31,150 nt of DNA from Branchiostoma floridae. Lineage: Eukaryota; Chordata; Leptocardii; Amphioxiformes; Branchiostomatidae. The number at the start of each line of letters is the position of its first letter. Within the stretch, counting starts at the first letter, position 1. Below, in pieces: positions 18,026 to 27,711 of the stretch. The notes under the pieces were generated by a model. It was not told the DNA's origin and did not search any database. It saw nothing but the letters and a program-made list of their open reading frames with translations. The position numbers were made by a program, and so were the translations under genes. The DNA lies in contig NC_049990.1 in the NCBI RefSeq assembly GCF_000003815.2, positions 1,909,075 through 1,940,224 on the forward strand, read 5' to 3'.

Positions 18026-19210
18026 TCACACTTGTACAAGATCCGTTGAGTGAGTTTCCATGTGTTTCTTCAGACTATACAGCCGACTGAACTGCCTGCT
18101 GCACTCCTCACATGTGTAAGCTTTCTCCCCAGTGTGAGTCCACATGTGTCTCTTCAGAGTACCCAGCTCACTGAACTGCCTGCTGCACTCCTCACACCTG
18201 TAAGGTTTCTCACCTGTGTGAGTCCGCATGTGATTCATCAGAGAATACAGCCTACTGAACTGCCCGATACACTCCTCACACCTGTAGGGTTTCTCCCCTG
18301 TGTGAGTGCGCATGTGAGTCTTCAGATCACCCAGATCACTGAACTGCCTGCTGCATTCCTCACACCTGTGGGATCTTTCACCTGTGTGAGTCTGCATATG
18401 TTTCTTTAGCCTATCCAGTCGACCGAACTGTTTACTGCACGCCTCACACCTGTAGGGTTTCTCCCCTGTGTGAGTCCGCATGTGTTTCTTCAGAGTACCC
18501 AGCTCACTGAACTGCCTGCTGCACTCCTCACACCTGTAAGGTTTCTCACCTGTGTGAGTCCGCATGTGAGTCTTCAGAGAATACAGCCTACTGAACTGCC
18601 CGCTACACTCCTCACACCTGTAGGGTTTCTCCCCTGTGTGAGTGCGCATGTGAGTCTTCAGATGACCTATCTCACTGAACTGCTTGCTGCAATCCTCACA
18701 CCTGTAAGGTTTCTCACCTGTGTGAGTCCGCATGTGAGTCTTAAGATTCCATATCCGACTGAACTGCTTGCTGCATTCCTCACACTTGTAAGGCTTCTCC
18801 CCTGTGTGAGTACGCATGTGTCTCTTCAAATCACCCAGCACACTAAACTGCCTGCTGCACTCCTCACATCTGTAGGGTTTTTCCCCTGTGTGAGTCCGCT
18901 TGTGCGTCTTTAGAGATTCCAGCCGACTGAACTGCTTGCTGCACTCCTCACACCTATAGGGTTTCTCCCCTGTGTGAGTCCGCTTGTGTTTCTTCAGATC
19001 ACCCAGCTGACTGAACTGCTTGCTGCAGTCCTCACACCTGTACTGTTTCTCCGTCCGCATGTGAGTGTGCAGATTACCCAACTGACTGTACTGCCGGCTG
19101 CACTTCTCACACCTGTAGGGTTTTGGACCTTTGTTAGATTGCACAGGGGGATCCTTTTTCGCCTTTCTCCTGACGTCACGAAAACCCCGGGCACTGCTTG
19201 TTGCCGACAT
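18026..19210 (-). CDS. C2H2 zinc-finger protein, 13 fingers, first one defective (array gene 4)
   Basis: A 394-residue protein: leader ([15 protein letters not shown]), thirteen finger modules and a tail THSTDLVQV. Contacts (-1, 2, 3, 6): QGNT (finger 1), QGDK, REST, VGDR, RWNT, EGHT, RYST, EGTK, RDRK, DGDT, RYSN, EGTR, RYSK. Finger 1 reads HMRTEKQY: a 9-base in-frame deletion removed the second zinc His and the linker TG, and its usual Phe is Tyr, so it probably does not fold as a normal finger. Fingers 6-9 and 10-13 form a four-finger duplication (336 bases). The leader is the most diverged of the six ([20 protein letters not shown]). ATG at 19210, exon begins 19232. Confidence 0.93.
   Translation of the reverse strand: MSATSSARGFRDVRRKAKKDPPVQSNKGPKPYRCEKCSRQYSQLGNLHTHMRTEKQYRCEDCSKQFSQLGDLKKHKRTHTGEKPYRCEECSKQFSRLESLKTHKRTHTGEKPYRCEECSRQFSVLGDLKRHMRTHTGEKPYKCEECSKQFSRIWNLKTHMRTHTGEKPYRCEDCSKQFSEIGHLKTHMRTHTGEKPYRCEECSGQFSRLYSLKTHMRTHTGEKPYRCEECSRQFSELGTLKKHMRTHTGEKPYRCEACSKQFGRLDRLKKHMQTHTGERSHRCEECSRQFSDLGDLKTHMRTHTGEKPYRCEECIGQFSRLYSLMNHMRTHTGEKPYRCEECSRQFSELGTLKRHMWTHTGEKAYTCEECSRQFSRLYSLKKHMETHSTDLVQV
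18207..18660 (-). repeat. Four-finger (336-bp) internal duplication in gene 4
   Basis: The block gagaatacagcctactgaac with its flanks occurs at 18241 and again at 18577, exactly 336 = 4 x 84 bases apart, nearly identical for over 100 bases and unlike all other fingers. It shows expansion in whole-finger steps. Confidence 0.8.
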
Positions 19211-19282
19211 CCTCCTAGATCTGGTGCAACTTCTGTAGAGACAATACGAACGATCTTTTAAGATGCTCTATTCTTAGTTAAT

Positions 19283-19995
19283 GGAGCCTTCCATCCGAAC
19301 GCCATATCGAACAAATAGAATCCCCTATTCTATTTCGAATACTCGGTCAAAAACAAACCTAGTGGGACAGGAGTGAAAAATGCTTTGCCTTTTTTGTTGA
19401 AGAATACACTGGCTGAGTATAGTTGTTTTGGGAAGGGTAGGCGCTACATAGCATTACTTTGTTCCTGGGTAGGATGTACATGTAAAGCAGTGTGCGTAGA
19501 AGAGACGGGGTTCTGCACTAGTGGACTTTGTAGTAGGGTCTTATATTTGGCATGTGGTACAAGCTCCCTCTATGACATTCACGCAACAAAGGCGGTAGAA
19601 ATCCTGTCATAGACATACATACCCAGCTTTACACCTGCATCGACCGCATGTCAGAAACCGGTGACTCTTGCCGACCTACAAGGTAATATTATGGAGCGCC
19701 TCTCGCTTTCGCTTTGACTGAATATATATCGACCTTACCGCAACTATGTACGCCCCTCCTCAAAACGACAGTACCCAGTGGATGTGGCCATACAGAAAGA
19801 ATGCATAGCATTTTTCTTTCGCCCGTTCTGAGAGGATTTAATGGCCCAAAAAGCTGAACGGAAGTCAGTCGGTTTCCTCAGCTTATAGCGGGGGCGGCCA
19901 TGTTTTTGTAACTCGCGCCGTTTTTGACCGAGGTTTTGAAATAGAACCCAAAATGGAACAGGGGCGGGGCTTATGGTGTTCGGCTGGAAGGGTCC
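19283..19995. mobile_element. Non-autonomous TIR transposon, copy 2 (713 bp)
   Basis: Begins GGAGCCTTCCATCCGAACGC and ends with the inverse of GGACCCTTCCAGCCGAACAC. The gene 5 intron gives the empty site: ttagttaattgggtgtac is continuous there and is split here as ttagttaat / attgggtgtac. A 2-bp AT duplication or none fits; a TA or TTAA duplication does not. Confidence 0.85.
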
Positions 19996-20382
19996 ATTGG
20001 GTGTACAATGCATGCATTTTTCAGTGAGGCGTGGTGAGGGGCAAAAATGCGGTTTATCTTCCATTGACTGACACAGAATCTTCATGGAAAAGAGAAGCGT
20101 GTAAGCTCAAACGCGCTGACAAGAACCTGGTCTGCAGTCTGACGCCTTGACTTTGTCACGAAAAACGGGTTTTAATGAGGTGACCGTATGCGAAAGGGAC
20201 CGACATCTATTGTTTACGAGCATAACAATAGGACAAAAACAAAGGAGTGCGACTCTTGACCCTAAACGCCACCCGCGGCTTGTAGCTACAGTGAAAACCA
20301 AAGAATCTCTTCAAAAAATCTTATAATGTGTAAAATCATTCGGTCAAACTTGAGCGAAACGGATGTTTTTTCATGTTTCACG

Positions 20383-20439
20383 TTTATTTATTTTATTTAT
20401 TTATTTCTGTAATCTTTATCCAGGGTGGTCCAAGCTCAG
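20383..20439 (-). mobile_element. Short retroposon-tail fragment
   Basis: Relative to the gene 5 intron (ttccacg|ttgtccccgaa), 57 bases starting tttatttattttattt and containing ccagggtggtccaagc are inserted. On minus this ends in repeated AAATAAAT, typical of LINE/SINE 3' tails. Family not identified. Confidence 0.5.
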
Positions 20440-20799
20440 TTGTCCCAGAAATTATGTGCAAATACATGTAGTTTGCAGCATACCGTCCATATTTCAACTG
20501 CGCCCTGCAAACCAGTAACTAAGACGATTGTTTTCACCAATAAGTAGTAAGAAATTGACTAAGAATACACCTAAACACACCTTCATTTCCACTCATTGAT
20601 ACGATTATAACCCTATAAATTCATCAAAGAAAGATCATCAATAAACACCTCAAGGGCCCAAGAATTTTGTTTACGTAATTTTAAAATGGAGCTGAGTTAC
20701 CAGTTGACGGGACCCCCACCAAAAAACACGACACGCTTCAGTTAAATTTCTGTCAAATCTACAAAAGTTTTAGGATCAAAATACAACAGATCGTCTTAC

Positions 20800-21020
20800 C
20801 TGAACAAACTTGAAGACTAGTCGGTCACACAAACGCCAGTAGGTCGTCTCTAAAGCCGCGAAAGTTGTGTTTTTTTGCCTCGGAAGGACGGGAACTTCTT
20901 CAAACCGCTGTCGCTCTCGACTCTCCGAGTAAACAGGAAGACATCGTCATGTGACCCGGAAGTAATATTTTGTTTGGGGTCAACCCCTTTCATCTCCTGG
21001 TTACCAAACAGTTGTCGCGA
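20800..21020 (-). promoter_or_regulatory. Noncoding exon 1 and promoter of gene 4
   Basis: Last exon base 20800 before GTAAG. ETS-type ACCCGGAAGT at 20954-20963; palindrome TGTCGCGACA near 21013. An in-frame TAG in exon 1 relative to the coding exon confirms it is 5' UTR. Confidence 0.6.
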
Positions 21021-21660
21021 CATCGCTCAGCTGAATGCTGAGATTGTAGTAATGAGGATACAATTTAGAAGAGCCAATTGTATAACCTGAGAAAAATTAT
21101 TACATGTATTACAAGTTTGCGATATGGTTTAGCCTGCGTCCACGGGCGCCGCCATTTTGATTGCCAGTGGTGTATGAACTATGATGGGAATGGGTGTTGC
21201 AACTTCGATGTGTCAATATTGACGTACGTGGAATGTTATGAGCGTGTCGTTGCGGTCTTGTCGGATATAAAGGGACGGCAGCCACAATTATAAATGTTTG
21301 CTCTGTTTTATGGTGGCATGACGTTTTTAGTCCCTACTGACTACTGTCCGCATACATTACGAACCGTCAGTAGCGTTGTAGACGCACATTAAAGCTTCGA
21401 CTACTAAGTCACAGACCGGCTCTGTGATATTGAACATTGGTGGATAATCCCACAGATCGTGTGTATATTAACACTGTTCAGGTGTTGGGAAATGAAATGA
21501 TCAGATAAATGGACCCTAGTGACTTTCAAAGAAACTGCAGCAGGACTTCATATCTGGTGTTCTGTATATCTCGCCTTCTAACGGTTGGGATGATAAGAAC
21601 ATGTGAATTTCCATTCTTATGTGGTAACAAATTCAATGTTAAATAAAGCCTACACGCAAA
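21021..21660. other. Intergenic spacer, type B, unit 4/5
   Basis: Different from units 1-3: after the TCGCGA core it runs cagctgaatgctgagattg, then a GCCGCCATTTTG motif, then ccctactgactactgtccgc. Shared end blocks (gacgcacattaaagc, gaccggctctgtgata) show type A and B derive from one ancestor. No gene. Confidence 0.55.
21148..21159 (-). promoter_or_regulatory. YY1-like motif (CAAAATGGCGGC), unit 4
   Basis: Matches the YY1 consensus AANATGGCGGC on minus. Copies are at 25563-25573 (unit 5) and, degraded, 30426-30433 (unit 6); absent from spacers of units 1-3. Binding is inference. Confidence 0.4.
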
Positions 21661-21794
21661 TCGGTTTCTAATAGTTTCTTTCAAAAAAAAAAGTTAGCAA
21701 AATAGGTCAATGCATTTATCAACATCAACAAGATAACTAGACACTAGTTACTAAGCTGAACTTGTCTCAGAAAAACATAACTGATTTTTCTCGT

Positions 21795-21800
21795 TTTATT
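21795..21800 (-). terminator. Candidate poly(A) signal AATAAA of gene 5
   Basis: The usual site of the other units is AAGAAA here (about 21675-21680). The AATAAA at 21795-21800 is the nearest canonical signal on minus, so the gene 5 transcript may end about 120 bases earlier. Confidence 0.45.
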
Positions 21801-22180
21801 GTTTCCCTATCTAAACTCAAACTGTGGGCCTACATTACCAAGCTACCTAACCGTTTACAAAGATATGAAAGCAAACTATCAAAAATAACAGCAAATAGTA
21901 CTAGTAACTAAATACTAGAATTAACAAAATTCAAGACACCTATACCGGCCGTCTTTGTTATCCTAGCTTAATTAAAACTACAGTTATTTACTAAAACTAC
22001 AGTAGAAGCCTAAAATATAAAACGTTACAGAATATAGCTAGAAATACTTTTCCTAGAAGAGGAAAATAAAATACACTTATCAATATCTCAGGTTATAGGT
22101 TCACTGCTCAAGGAGGTACTTTTTACCTTGCAGACATTGACTTGTTGCTGTTGATTGTCTGTTAATATTAATGACTATAC

Positions 22181-22305
22181 AATAAGTTCTAGTTTACAAA
22201 AAAAACAATGTTACGTTCTAGTCCACAAAAACAAAGTAAAGTTCTAGTTTACAAAACAATGTTATGTTCTAGGTAACAAAACAACATAAAGTTCCAGTTT
22301 GTTAG
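22181..22305. repeat. Five-copy, 25-26 bp minisatellite in gene 5 3' UTR
   Basis: Copies at 22181, 22207, 22233, 22258 and 22283 follow the consensus AATGTTAAGTTCTAGTTTAC plus AAAAC. Diverged single or paired copies of the same motif occur in the 3' UTRs of the other genes. Confidence 0.8.
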
Positions 22306-22499
22306 AAAACCATCAAACAAGATTTACGATCATAGAAGTTAAAAGATAGGAAATTAACTTGAACATGATACGCTTCAAACTAAACTAACATTTTAGAAAC
22401 TTATTTTGGTAACGCTTAAGCAAACAATCAAATTACTTGAACAGCTGAATAAGATGCTAGGTCAAAGTTAAACTGAAAAATCTAACGCAAAGAAAATGC

Positions 22500-22850
22500 C
22501 CAAATGTTTAACTGCCCAAATCGTCTTTGTCACGGAAAGAACAAAAAGCTTTTGTGACGTCAGGTTATGCAGACAGAACGTGACTCGGTGAACAGTAGAT
22601 CATAAGTTACAGTTTACAGAAGCCCGTCTCCGCACATGACGTCACAGATTTGGTGGGCTGCTCATTCCTTGACAAGTCACTTGACAAGTCTGGAGTTTAA
22701 CAGTCGAAAATGTGGGTATGTAGAATCCTTAATGCTGGAAATTTAACAAAAAAAGAAAGTAAATCGTTTGTTTTGGAAATTACAGTTCTTTGACCGGAAT
22801 GATTTCTACAAAAACAAACTTTTGGAGAAAACGTAAAAGTTGTTGTATCA
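22500..22850. mobile_element. Foldback MITE, diverged copy in opposite orientation
   Basis: Its right side (ctcattccttgacaa, agtcgaaaatgtgggt, ggaaattacagttc) matches the right end of 7018-7381. Its middle (gtgacgtcaggttatgcag, gaacgtgactcggtgaacag) matches the reverse complement of that element's middle. So it is the same family with an inverted centre. Left end is decayed; limits are approximate. Confidence 0.65.
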
Positions 22851-22955
22851 GCAACAAAATCTGAAGTGACTTTACTGAAAACGTGCTGATACGGCATATA
22901 AATCTTCAGAATCAACTGACTGTTTGAACTGTCTGATTCACATCCGCATCTGCTT

Positions 22956-23023
22956 ACGCGTTCACATGGGTTAGATCACCTGGCTTGCTGGACTGCCTGT
23001 TGCACTCCCCACGCGTTCACATG
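22956..23023. repeat. 13-bp direct repeat at the broken end of gene 5
   Basis: acgcgttcacatg occurs at 22956-22968 and 23011-23023, 55 bases apart. The second copy is the insertion site that shifts the frame of finger 12, so a slipped or templated copy is the likely cause. Confidence 0.7.
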
Positions 23024-24044
23024 TGTTCGGCTTCTCCCCAGTGTGAGTCCGCATGTGAATCTTCAGATTGCACAGCCGATTAAACTGCCTGCTGCACCCC
23101 TCACACCTGTAGGGTTTCTCCCCTGTGTGAGTCCGAATGTGTATTTTCAGATGACCCGGGTCACTGAACTGCCTGCTGCACTCCTCACACATGTAGGGTT
23201 TCTCCCCTGTGTGAGTACGTATGTGTCTCTTCAGACCTGAAAGCTGGCTGAACTCCTTGCCGCACTCCTCACACTTGTAGGGTTTCTCGCCTGTGTGAGT
23301 CCGTATGTGACTCTCTAGATTGCCCAGCCGACTGAACTGCCTCCTGCACTCCTCACACTTGTAGGGTTTCTCGCCTGTGTGAGTCCGCATGTGACTCTCT
23401 AGATTGCCCAGCTGACTGAACTGCCTCCTGCACTCCTCACACTTGTAGGGCTTGTCGCCTGTGTGAGTCCGCATGTGAGTCTTTAAAGCAACCAGCTGAC
23501 TGAACTGAATGCTGCACTCCTCACACCTGTAGGGTTTCTCCCTCGTGTGAATCCGCGTGTGTCTCTTCAAATCACCCAGCTGACTGAACTGCCTCCTGCA
23601 CTCCTCACACCGGTAGGGTTTCTCGCCTGTGTGAGTACGTATGTGTTTCTTCAGACTGCACAGCTCACTAAACTGCTTGCTGCACTCCTCACACTTGAAA
23701 GGTTTCTCCCCTGTGTGAGTCCGCGTGTGTTTCGTCAGATTACCCAGCACACTGAACTGTTTGCTACACTCCTCACACCTGAAGGGTTTCTCGCCTGTGT
23801 GAGTACGCATGTGTTTCTTCAGATCACCCTGCTGACTAAACTGCCTACTGCACTCCTCACATGTGTAGGGTTTCTCACCTGTGTGAGTCCGCATGTGAGC
23901 CTTCAGGTTACATAGTTGACTGAACTGCTTGTTGCACTCCTCACATCTGTAGCGTTTCTCCTTTTTGTTAGATCGCACAGAAGAATCTTTTTTTGCCTTT
24001 CTCCTGACGTTACCCAAACCCTGGTCACTGCTTGTTGTTGACAT
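22971..24044 (-). CDS. C2H2 zinc-finger protein, 11 fingers plus a frameshifted twelfth (array gene 5)
   Basis: The 357-residue product starts at the MSTTSS methionine (24044). A longer frame from 24083 begins upstream of the splice acceptor (24067-24068), so that start would be in the intron and is rejected. Leader [16 protein letters not shown]; eleven complete fingers with contacts (-1, 2, 3, 6) QCNA, QGDK, VGNK, ECSK, QGDR, QVAT, QGNS, RGNS, QSGR, DGHI, RCNI. After GEKPNTCE an insertion shifts the frame, giving RVGSATGSPASQVI and a stop; the old frame still encodes CNRQ and SKPGDL. Fingers 7 and 8 are near-identical neighbours. Linkers THTREKPY (after 5) and TGDKPY (after 6) are unusual. 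Confidence 0.92.
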   Translation of the reverse strand: MSTTSSDQGLGNVRRKAKKDSSVRSNKKEKRYRCEECNKQFSQLCNLKAHMRTHTGEKPYTCEECSRQFSQQGDLKKHMRTHTGEKPFRCEECSKQFSVLGNLTKHTRTHTGEKPFKCEECSKQFSELCSLKKHIRTHTGEKPYRCEECRRQFSQLGDLKRHTRIHTREKPYRCEECSIQFSQLVALKTHMRTHTGDKPYKCEECRRQFSQLGNLESHMRTHTGEKPYKCEECRRQFSRLGNLESHIRTHTGEKPYKCEECGKEFSQLSGLKRHIRTHTGEKPYMCEECSRQFSDPGHLKIHIRTHTGEKPYRCEGCSRQFNRLCNLKIHMRTHTGEKPNTCERVGSATGSPASQVI

Positions 24045-24066
24045 CCTTCTGGATCTGGTGCAACTT

Positions 24067-25219
24067 CTGTAGAGACAATACAAACGATCATTTAAGATGC
24101 TCCATCCTTAGTTAATTGGGTGTACAATGCATGCCTTTTAGTGAGGCGTGGTGAGGGGCGAAAAATGCGGTTTATCTTCCATTGACTGACACAGAATCTT
24201 TATGGAAAAAAGAAGCAACGAATAGAATTCTGTCAAACTACAAGCAGAAATCACGACAATTCACAGCGTGTAAGCTCAAACGCGCTGAGAAGAACCTGGT
24301 CTGCAGTCTGACGCTTTGCCTTTGGATTCCGCTTCGATTTTGTCATGAAAAACGGGTTTTTAATGAGGTGACCGTATGCGAAAGGGGCCGACACCTATTG
24401 TTTCATTACATTAGAACAAAAACAAAGGAATACTCTTGACGCTAAACGCCACCCCACGCTAGTAGCTTCAGTGAAAATAGAAGAATCTCTTTAAAAAATC
24501 TTATCAATTTTCCGGTAAAATGTGTAAAATCTCTCAGCGAAAACAGATGCTTTGTTTGTTCCACGTTGTCCCCGAATGTGCAAATACTGAGTGGAAAACG
24601 CTTAATGTGAAAACACGCCCAAGCATCAGTTAGTAAACCTCCCCGTCAGTTACTGAACCTCCCCGTAAAATAAGGAACACGCCATGATGAACACCAGATG
24701 GTGGGAAGTACCCAGCCAGGGGGCGGACGGAGGGGTTTACAGTATACCGTACATATTTCAACTGCACCCTTCATACCAGCAAGACGTTTCTTAACAACAA
24801 TGAACACTACAAAAGTTCCTTTCAAATTATTAATAAACGTTAGCAAACCTGCAGTTTCACTCGTTTTAACGATTACAACGCTTTAGATTCATAAAAGAAA
24901 GACCTCTCACTCTGTAAAACTCTAAAGGGCCCCAAAATTTGTTTACGTTATCTTCTGCCTTCCTCGTCGCTTCTTCTGTGTGACTTGATTAAACAGTGTG
25001 ACAGAAAGTTTTCTTTACTTTAGACGAGGAAACAGCAAAGCTACAAAGGAACATATTTATCGATGACTATGGTCTATTTTCCAACACGCACAGAAGGCAG
25101 AAGAAATGGAGCTGACTTACCAGTACAATTGAGGGGTAACACGACACGCTTCAGTATTCTGTCAAATCAAGGGTCAAATCTAGAAATTTTAGGGTCAAAA
25201 ATACAACAGATCGTCTTAC
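24067..25219 (-). other. Intron of gene 5 (shortest, 1153 bases)
   Basis: Donor at 25220/25219 and acceptor 24067-24068. It lacks the large insertions seen in the others, so it is the best empty-site reference. It contains a small tandem repeat of cagttactgaacctccccg around 24627-24664. No coding exon seen. Confidence 0.75.
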
Positions 25220-25440
25220 CTGGACAGACTTGAACCCTCGTCGTCCACACAAACACCAGTAGGTTGTCTCTAAAGCCGCTTATTTTGTGATTTTTGTTTC
25301 GGAAGGACGGGAACTTTTCCAAACCGCTGTCGCTCTCGACTCTCCGAGTAAACAGGAAGACGGCGTCATGTGCCCCGGAAGTATTCCTTGGTTAAGGGTC
25401 AAACAATATCCCCTGGTTACCCAACAGTTGTCGCGACATC
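25220..25440 (-). promoter_or_regulatory. Noncoding exon 1 and promoter of gene 5
   Basis: Last exon base 25220. ETS-type motif is CCCCGGAAGT at 25373-25382, one base off the other units; TGTCGCGACA palindrome near 25429. Confidence 0.6.
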
Positions 25441-26070
25441 GGTCAGCTGAATGCTGAGATTGTAGTAATGAGGGTATAATTCAGAAGAGCCTATTGTGTA
25501 ACCTGAGACATAATATTACATATATTACAGTTTGCGATATGGTTTAGCCTGCGTTTACGGGTGCCGCCATTTTCCCCATGGTGCATGGTGGGAATGGGTT
25601 TTGCAATTTCAATGTTTATATTTCCGTGGAACGTTAGGAGCGTGTCGTTGCGGTCTTGTCGGATATAAAGGGACGGCGGCCACAGCGGTAAATGTTTGGT
25701 CTGTTTTATTGTGGCATGGCGTTTTTTAATCCCTACTGACTACTGTCCGCATACATTACCAACCGTCAGTAGCGATGTAGACGCACAACTTCTATCCACG
25801 GACCGGCTCTGTGATGTTGAGTATTGGTGGATAATGCTACAGAGATCGTGTGTATATTAACACTGTTATGGTGTTGGGAAAATGAAATTATCATATAATA
25901 GGCCCCTGGCGACTTTAAGAGATACTGCTGCAGGACTTACCGTCTTGGTATCTGGTGTGCTAGATATCCCGTGTTCTGTTGGTTGGGATGATAAGTAAAT
26001 GAGAATTTCCTACGTTTCTTATGTGCTAACAAATTCAATGTGAAAGAAAAAACTACATGCATGGTTCGAA
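25441..26070. other. Intergenic spacer, type B, unit 5/6
   Basis: Collinear with 21021-21660, YY1-like GCCGCCATTTT at 25563-25573 included. No gene. Confidence 0.55.
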
Positions 26071-26073
26071 CTG

Positions 26074-26079
26074 TTTATT
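26074..26079 (-). terminator. Poly(A) signal AATAAA of gene 6
   Basis: TTTATT on plus in the conserved cgaactgtttatttgaaac context. Confidence 0.65.
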
Positions 26080-26940
26080 TGAAACAACTTTTTTTAACAA
26101 AAATGACGAATACAAACTATTACAGTTAATAACAAAGATAGATATTAAAAAGTAAAGTGAACTTATACTACAAGAATATTAACACCTCCATTGGTCTACT
26201 GTTCTCCCATCTAACTGCAAGTCTAAAATCTATAACATTACGGAACATAGCTAGAGATACTATTCCTAGGAGAAAAGGAAAATAACAAGTTCACTACTCT
26301 TCTTCTTTAGACATTGGCTTAGTACTGTTCATTAAATGTCGATAAAGGTAAAAAAAAACATCTTCAATGTTAAATTCTAGTTCTACTTTACAAACTGTAC
26401 TGAAATAAGTGTAGATTACAACATTTGTTACAAAATAAATGTTACGTTCTATAAAAAAAAACTATGTTAAGTTCTACTGTGTTAGCAATCCATCAAAAAC
26501 GATCTACTATGTACCTTTAAAGGAATTGCAAAACAGCAAACAAAATTCTACTTTTTCCATGTAGACATACCTCACTATTGTATGTGAATATGTAAATAAA
26601 GATACAAAAGCGGGCTAGTTGCAGTTAACTTAAAGTTTGCTACGAAACAATAAAAAAGATCTACAATATTCCATCGTAGAAGTTACAAAACAGGAGATGA
26701 AGTTGAATATGATACAAATGTAACAAAACTAACATCTTGGGAACTGGATTTGAGAAAACCACAAGTATTTCCATGAGATCAAAATGAACACCATAACAGA
26801 AAAGGCTGGCGCTTCAAAACACAAACTGAACTGGCTTTCCTAACAACGTGTCAGTGCATGTAACTTTTTTTCAAATCCAACTGCTGACTAAACTGCCGGA
26901 TCTGATTCACTTCCCCACCAGCTGGCTTTATCAGTACTCC
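26080..26940 (-). other. 3' UTR of gene 6
   Basis: AT-rich and most like the gene 2 3' UTR, not like that of neighbouring gene 5. It is shorter (860 bases) because the vestigial finger segment is deleted up to the GEKQV stop. Confidence 0.65.
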
Positions 26941-27711
26941 TCACACCTGTTTCTCCCTCGTATGAGTCCGCATGTGTTTCTTTAGAGAACCCAGCTGTCT
27001 AAACTGCTTGCTGCACTCCTCACACCTGTAGGGTTTCTCCCCTGTGTGAGTCCGCATGTGTTTCTTCAGATTACACAGCTGACTGAACTGCCTACTGCAC
27101 TCCTCACACCTGTAGGGTTTCTCCCCTGTGTGAGTCCGCATGTGTTTCTTCAAAACACCCCGCTGACGGAACTGCCTGCTGCACTCCTCACACCTGTAGG
27201 GTTTCTCACCTGTGTGAGTCCGTTTGTGTGTCTTCAGATGAATCAGCTCTCTGAACCTCATGCTGCACTCCTCACACCTGTAGGATTTCTCCCCTGTGTG
27301 AGTCCGTATGTGACTCTTCAGATGCTCAAGTTGACTGAACTGCCTACTGCACTCCTCACACCTGTAGGGTTTCTCCCCTGTGTGAGTCCGCATGTGTTTC
27401 TTTAGAGAACCCAGCTGTCTAAACTGCTTGCTGCACTCCTCACACCTGTAGGGTTTCTCACCTGTGTGAGTTCGCATGTGAGCCTTCAGATGTCCCAGCT
27501 GACTAAACTGCCTGTTGCACTCCTCACACTGGTAAGGTTTCTCCCCTGTGTGAGTCCGCATGTGCCTCCTTAGATCATCCAGCCGACTGAACTGCTTGCT
27601 ACACTCCTCACACTTGTGGCATTTCTCCTCTTTGGTAGATCGCACAGAAGAATCCTTTTTCGCCTTTCTGCTGACGTCACCCAAACCCTGGCCACTGCTT
27701 GTTGTCGACAT
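26941..27711 (-). CDS. C2H2 zinc-finger protein, 8 fingers, chimeric (array gene 6)
   Basis: The shortest product, 256 residues. The first part of the leader ([20 protein letters not shown]) resembles gene 5; the second (STKEEKCH) and the fingers resemble gene 2. Contacts (-1, 2, 3, 6): RDDR, QGHA, QGSK, QEHS, EIHT, QGVK, QCNK, QGSK. Fingers 3 and 8 are near duplicates (RQLGSLKK), and finger 6 (RQRGVLKK) corresponds to gene 2 finger 3. It ends THTREKQV: the reading frame passes from finger 8 directly into the relic linker/stop that lies in the 3' UTR of other genes, so a deletion fused them. All eight zinc ligand sets are intact. ATG at 27711; exon begins 27733. Confidence 0.93.
   Translation of the reverse strand: MSTTSSGQGLGDVSRKAKKDSSVRSTKEEKCHKCEECSKQFSRLDDLRRHMRTHTGEKPYQCEECNRQFSQLGHLKAHMRTHTGEKPYRCEECSKQFRQLGSLKKHMRTHTGEKPYRCEECSRQFSQLEHLKSHIRTHTGEKSYRCEECSMRFRELIHLKTHKRTHTGEKPYRCEECSRQFRQRGVLKKHMRTHTGEKPYRCEECSRQFSQLCNLKKHMRTHTGEKPYRCEECSKQFRQLGSLKKHMRTHTREKQV

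Larger units (their letters stand above)
19233..20799 (-). other. Intron of gene 4
   Basis: Donor at 20800/20799, acceptor 19233-19234. Near the acceptor it matches genes 5 and 6 (gatgctctattcttagttaat). A TIR element occupies 19283-19995; the rest is collinear with the gene 5 intron. Confidence 0.75.
21801..22970 (-). other. 3' UTR of gene 5
   Basis: AT-rich; the most diverged UTR of the array, holding a 25-bp minisatellite (22181-22305) and a foldback-related element (about 22500-22850). The vestigial finger seen in other units is missing: the UTR block tgaactgtctgattcac joins directly to the broken finger 12. Confidence 0.6.

Noticed and set aside
24045-24083. Upstream methionine giving a 370-residue gene 5 protein
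   Set aside because: It lies on the intron side of the conserved CTCTACAG acceptor, and the other genes have no such ATG.
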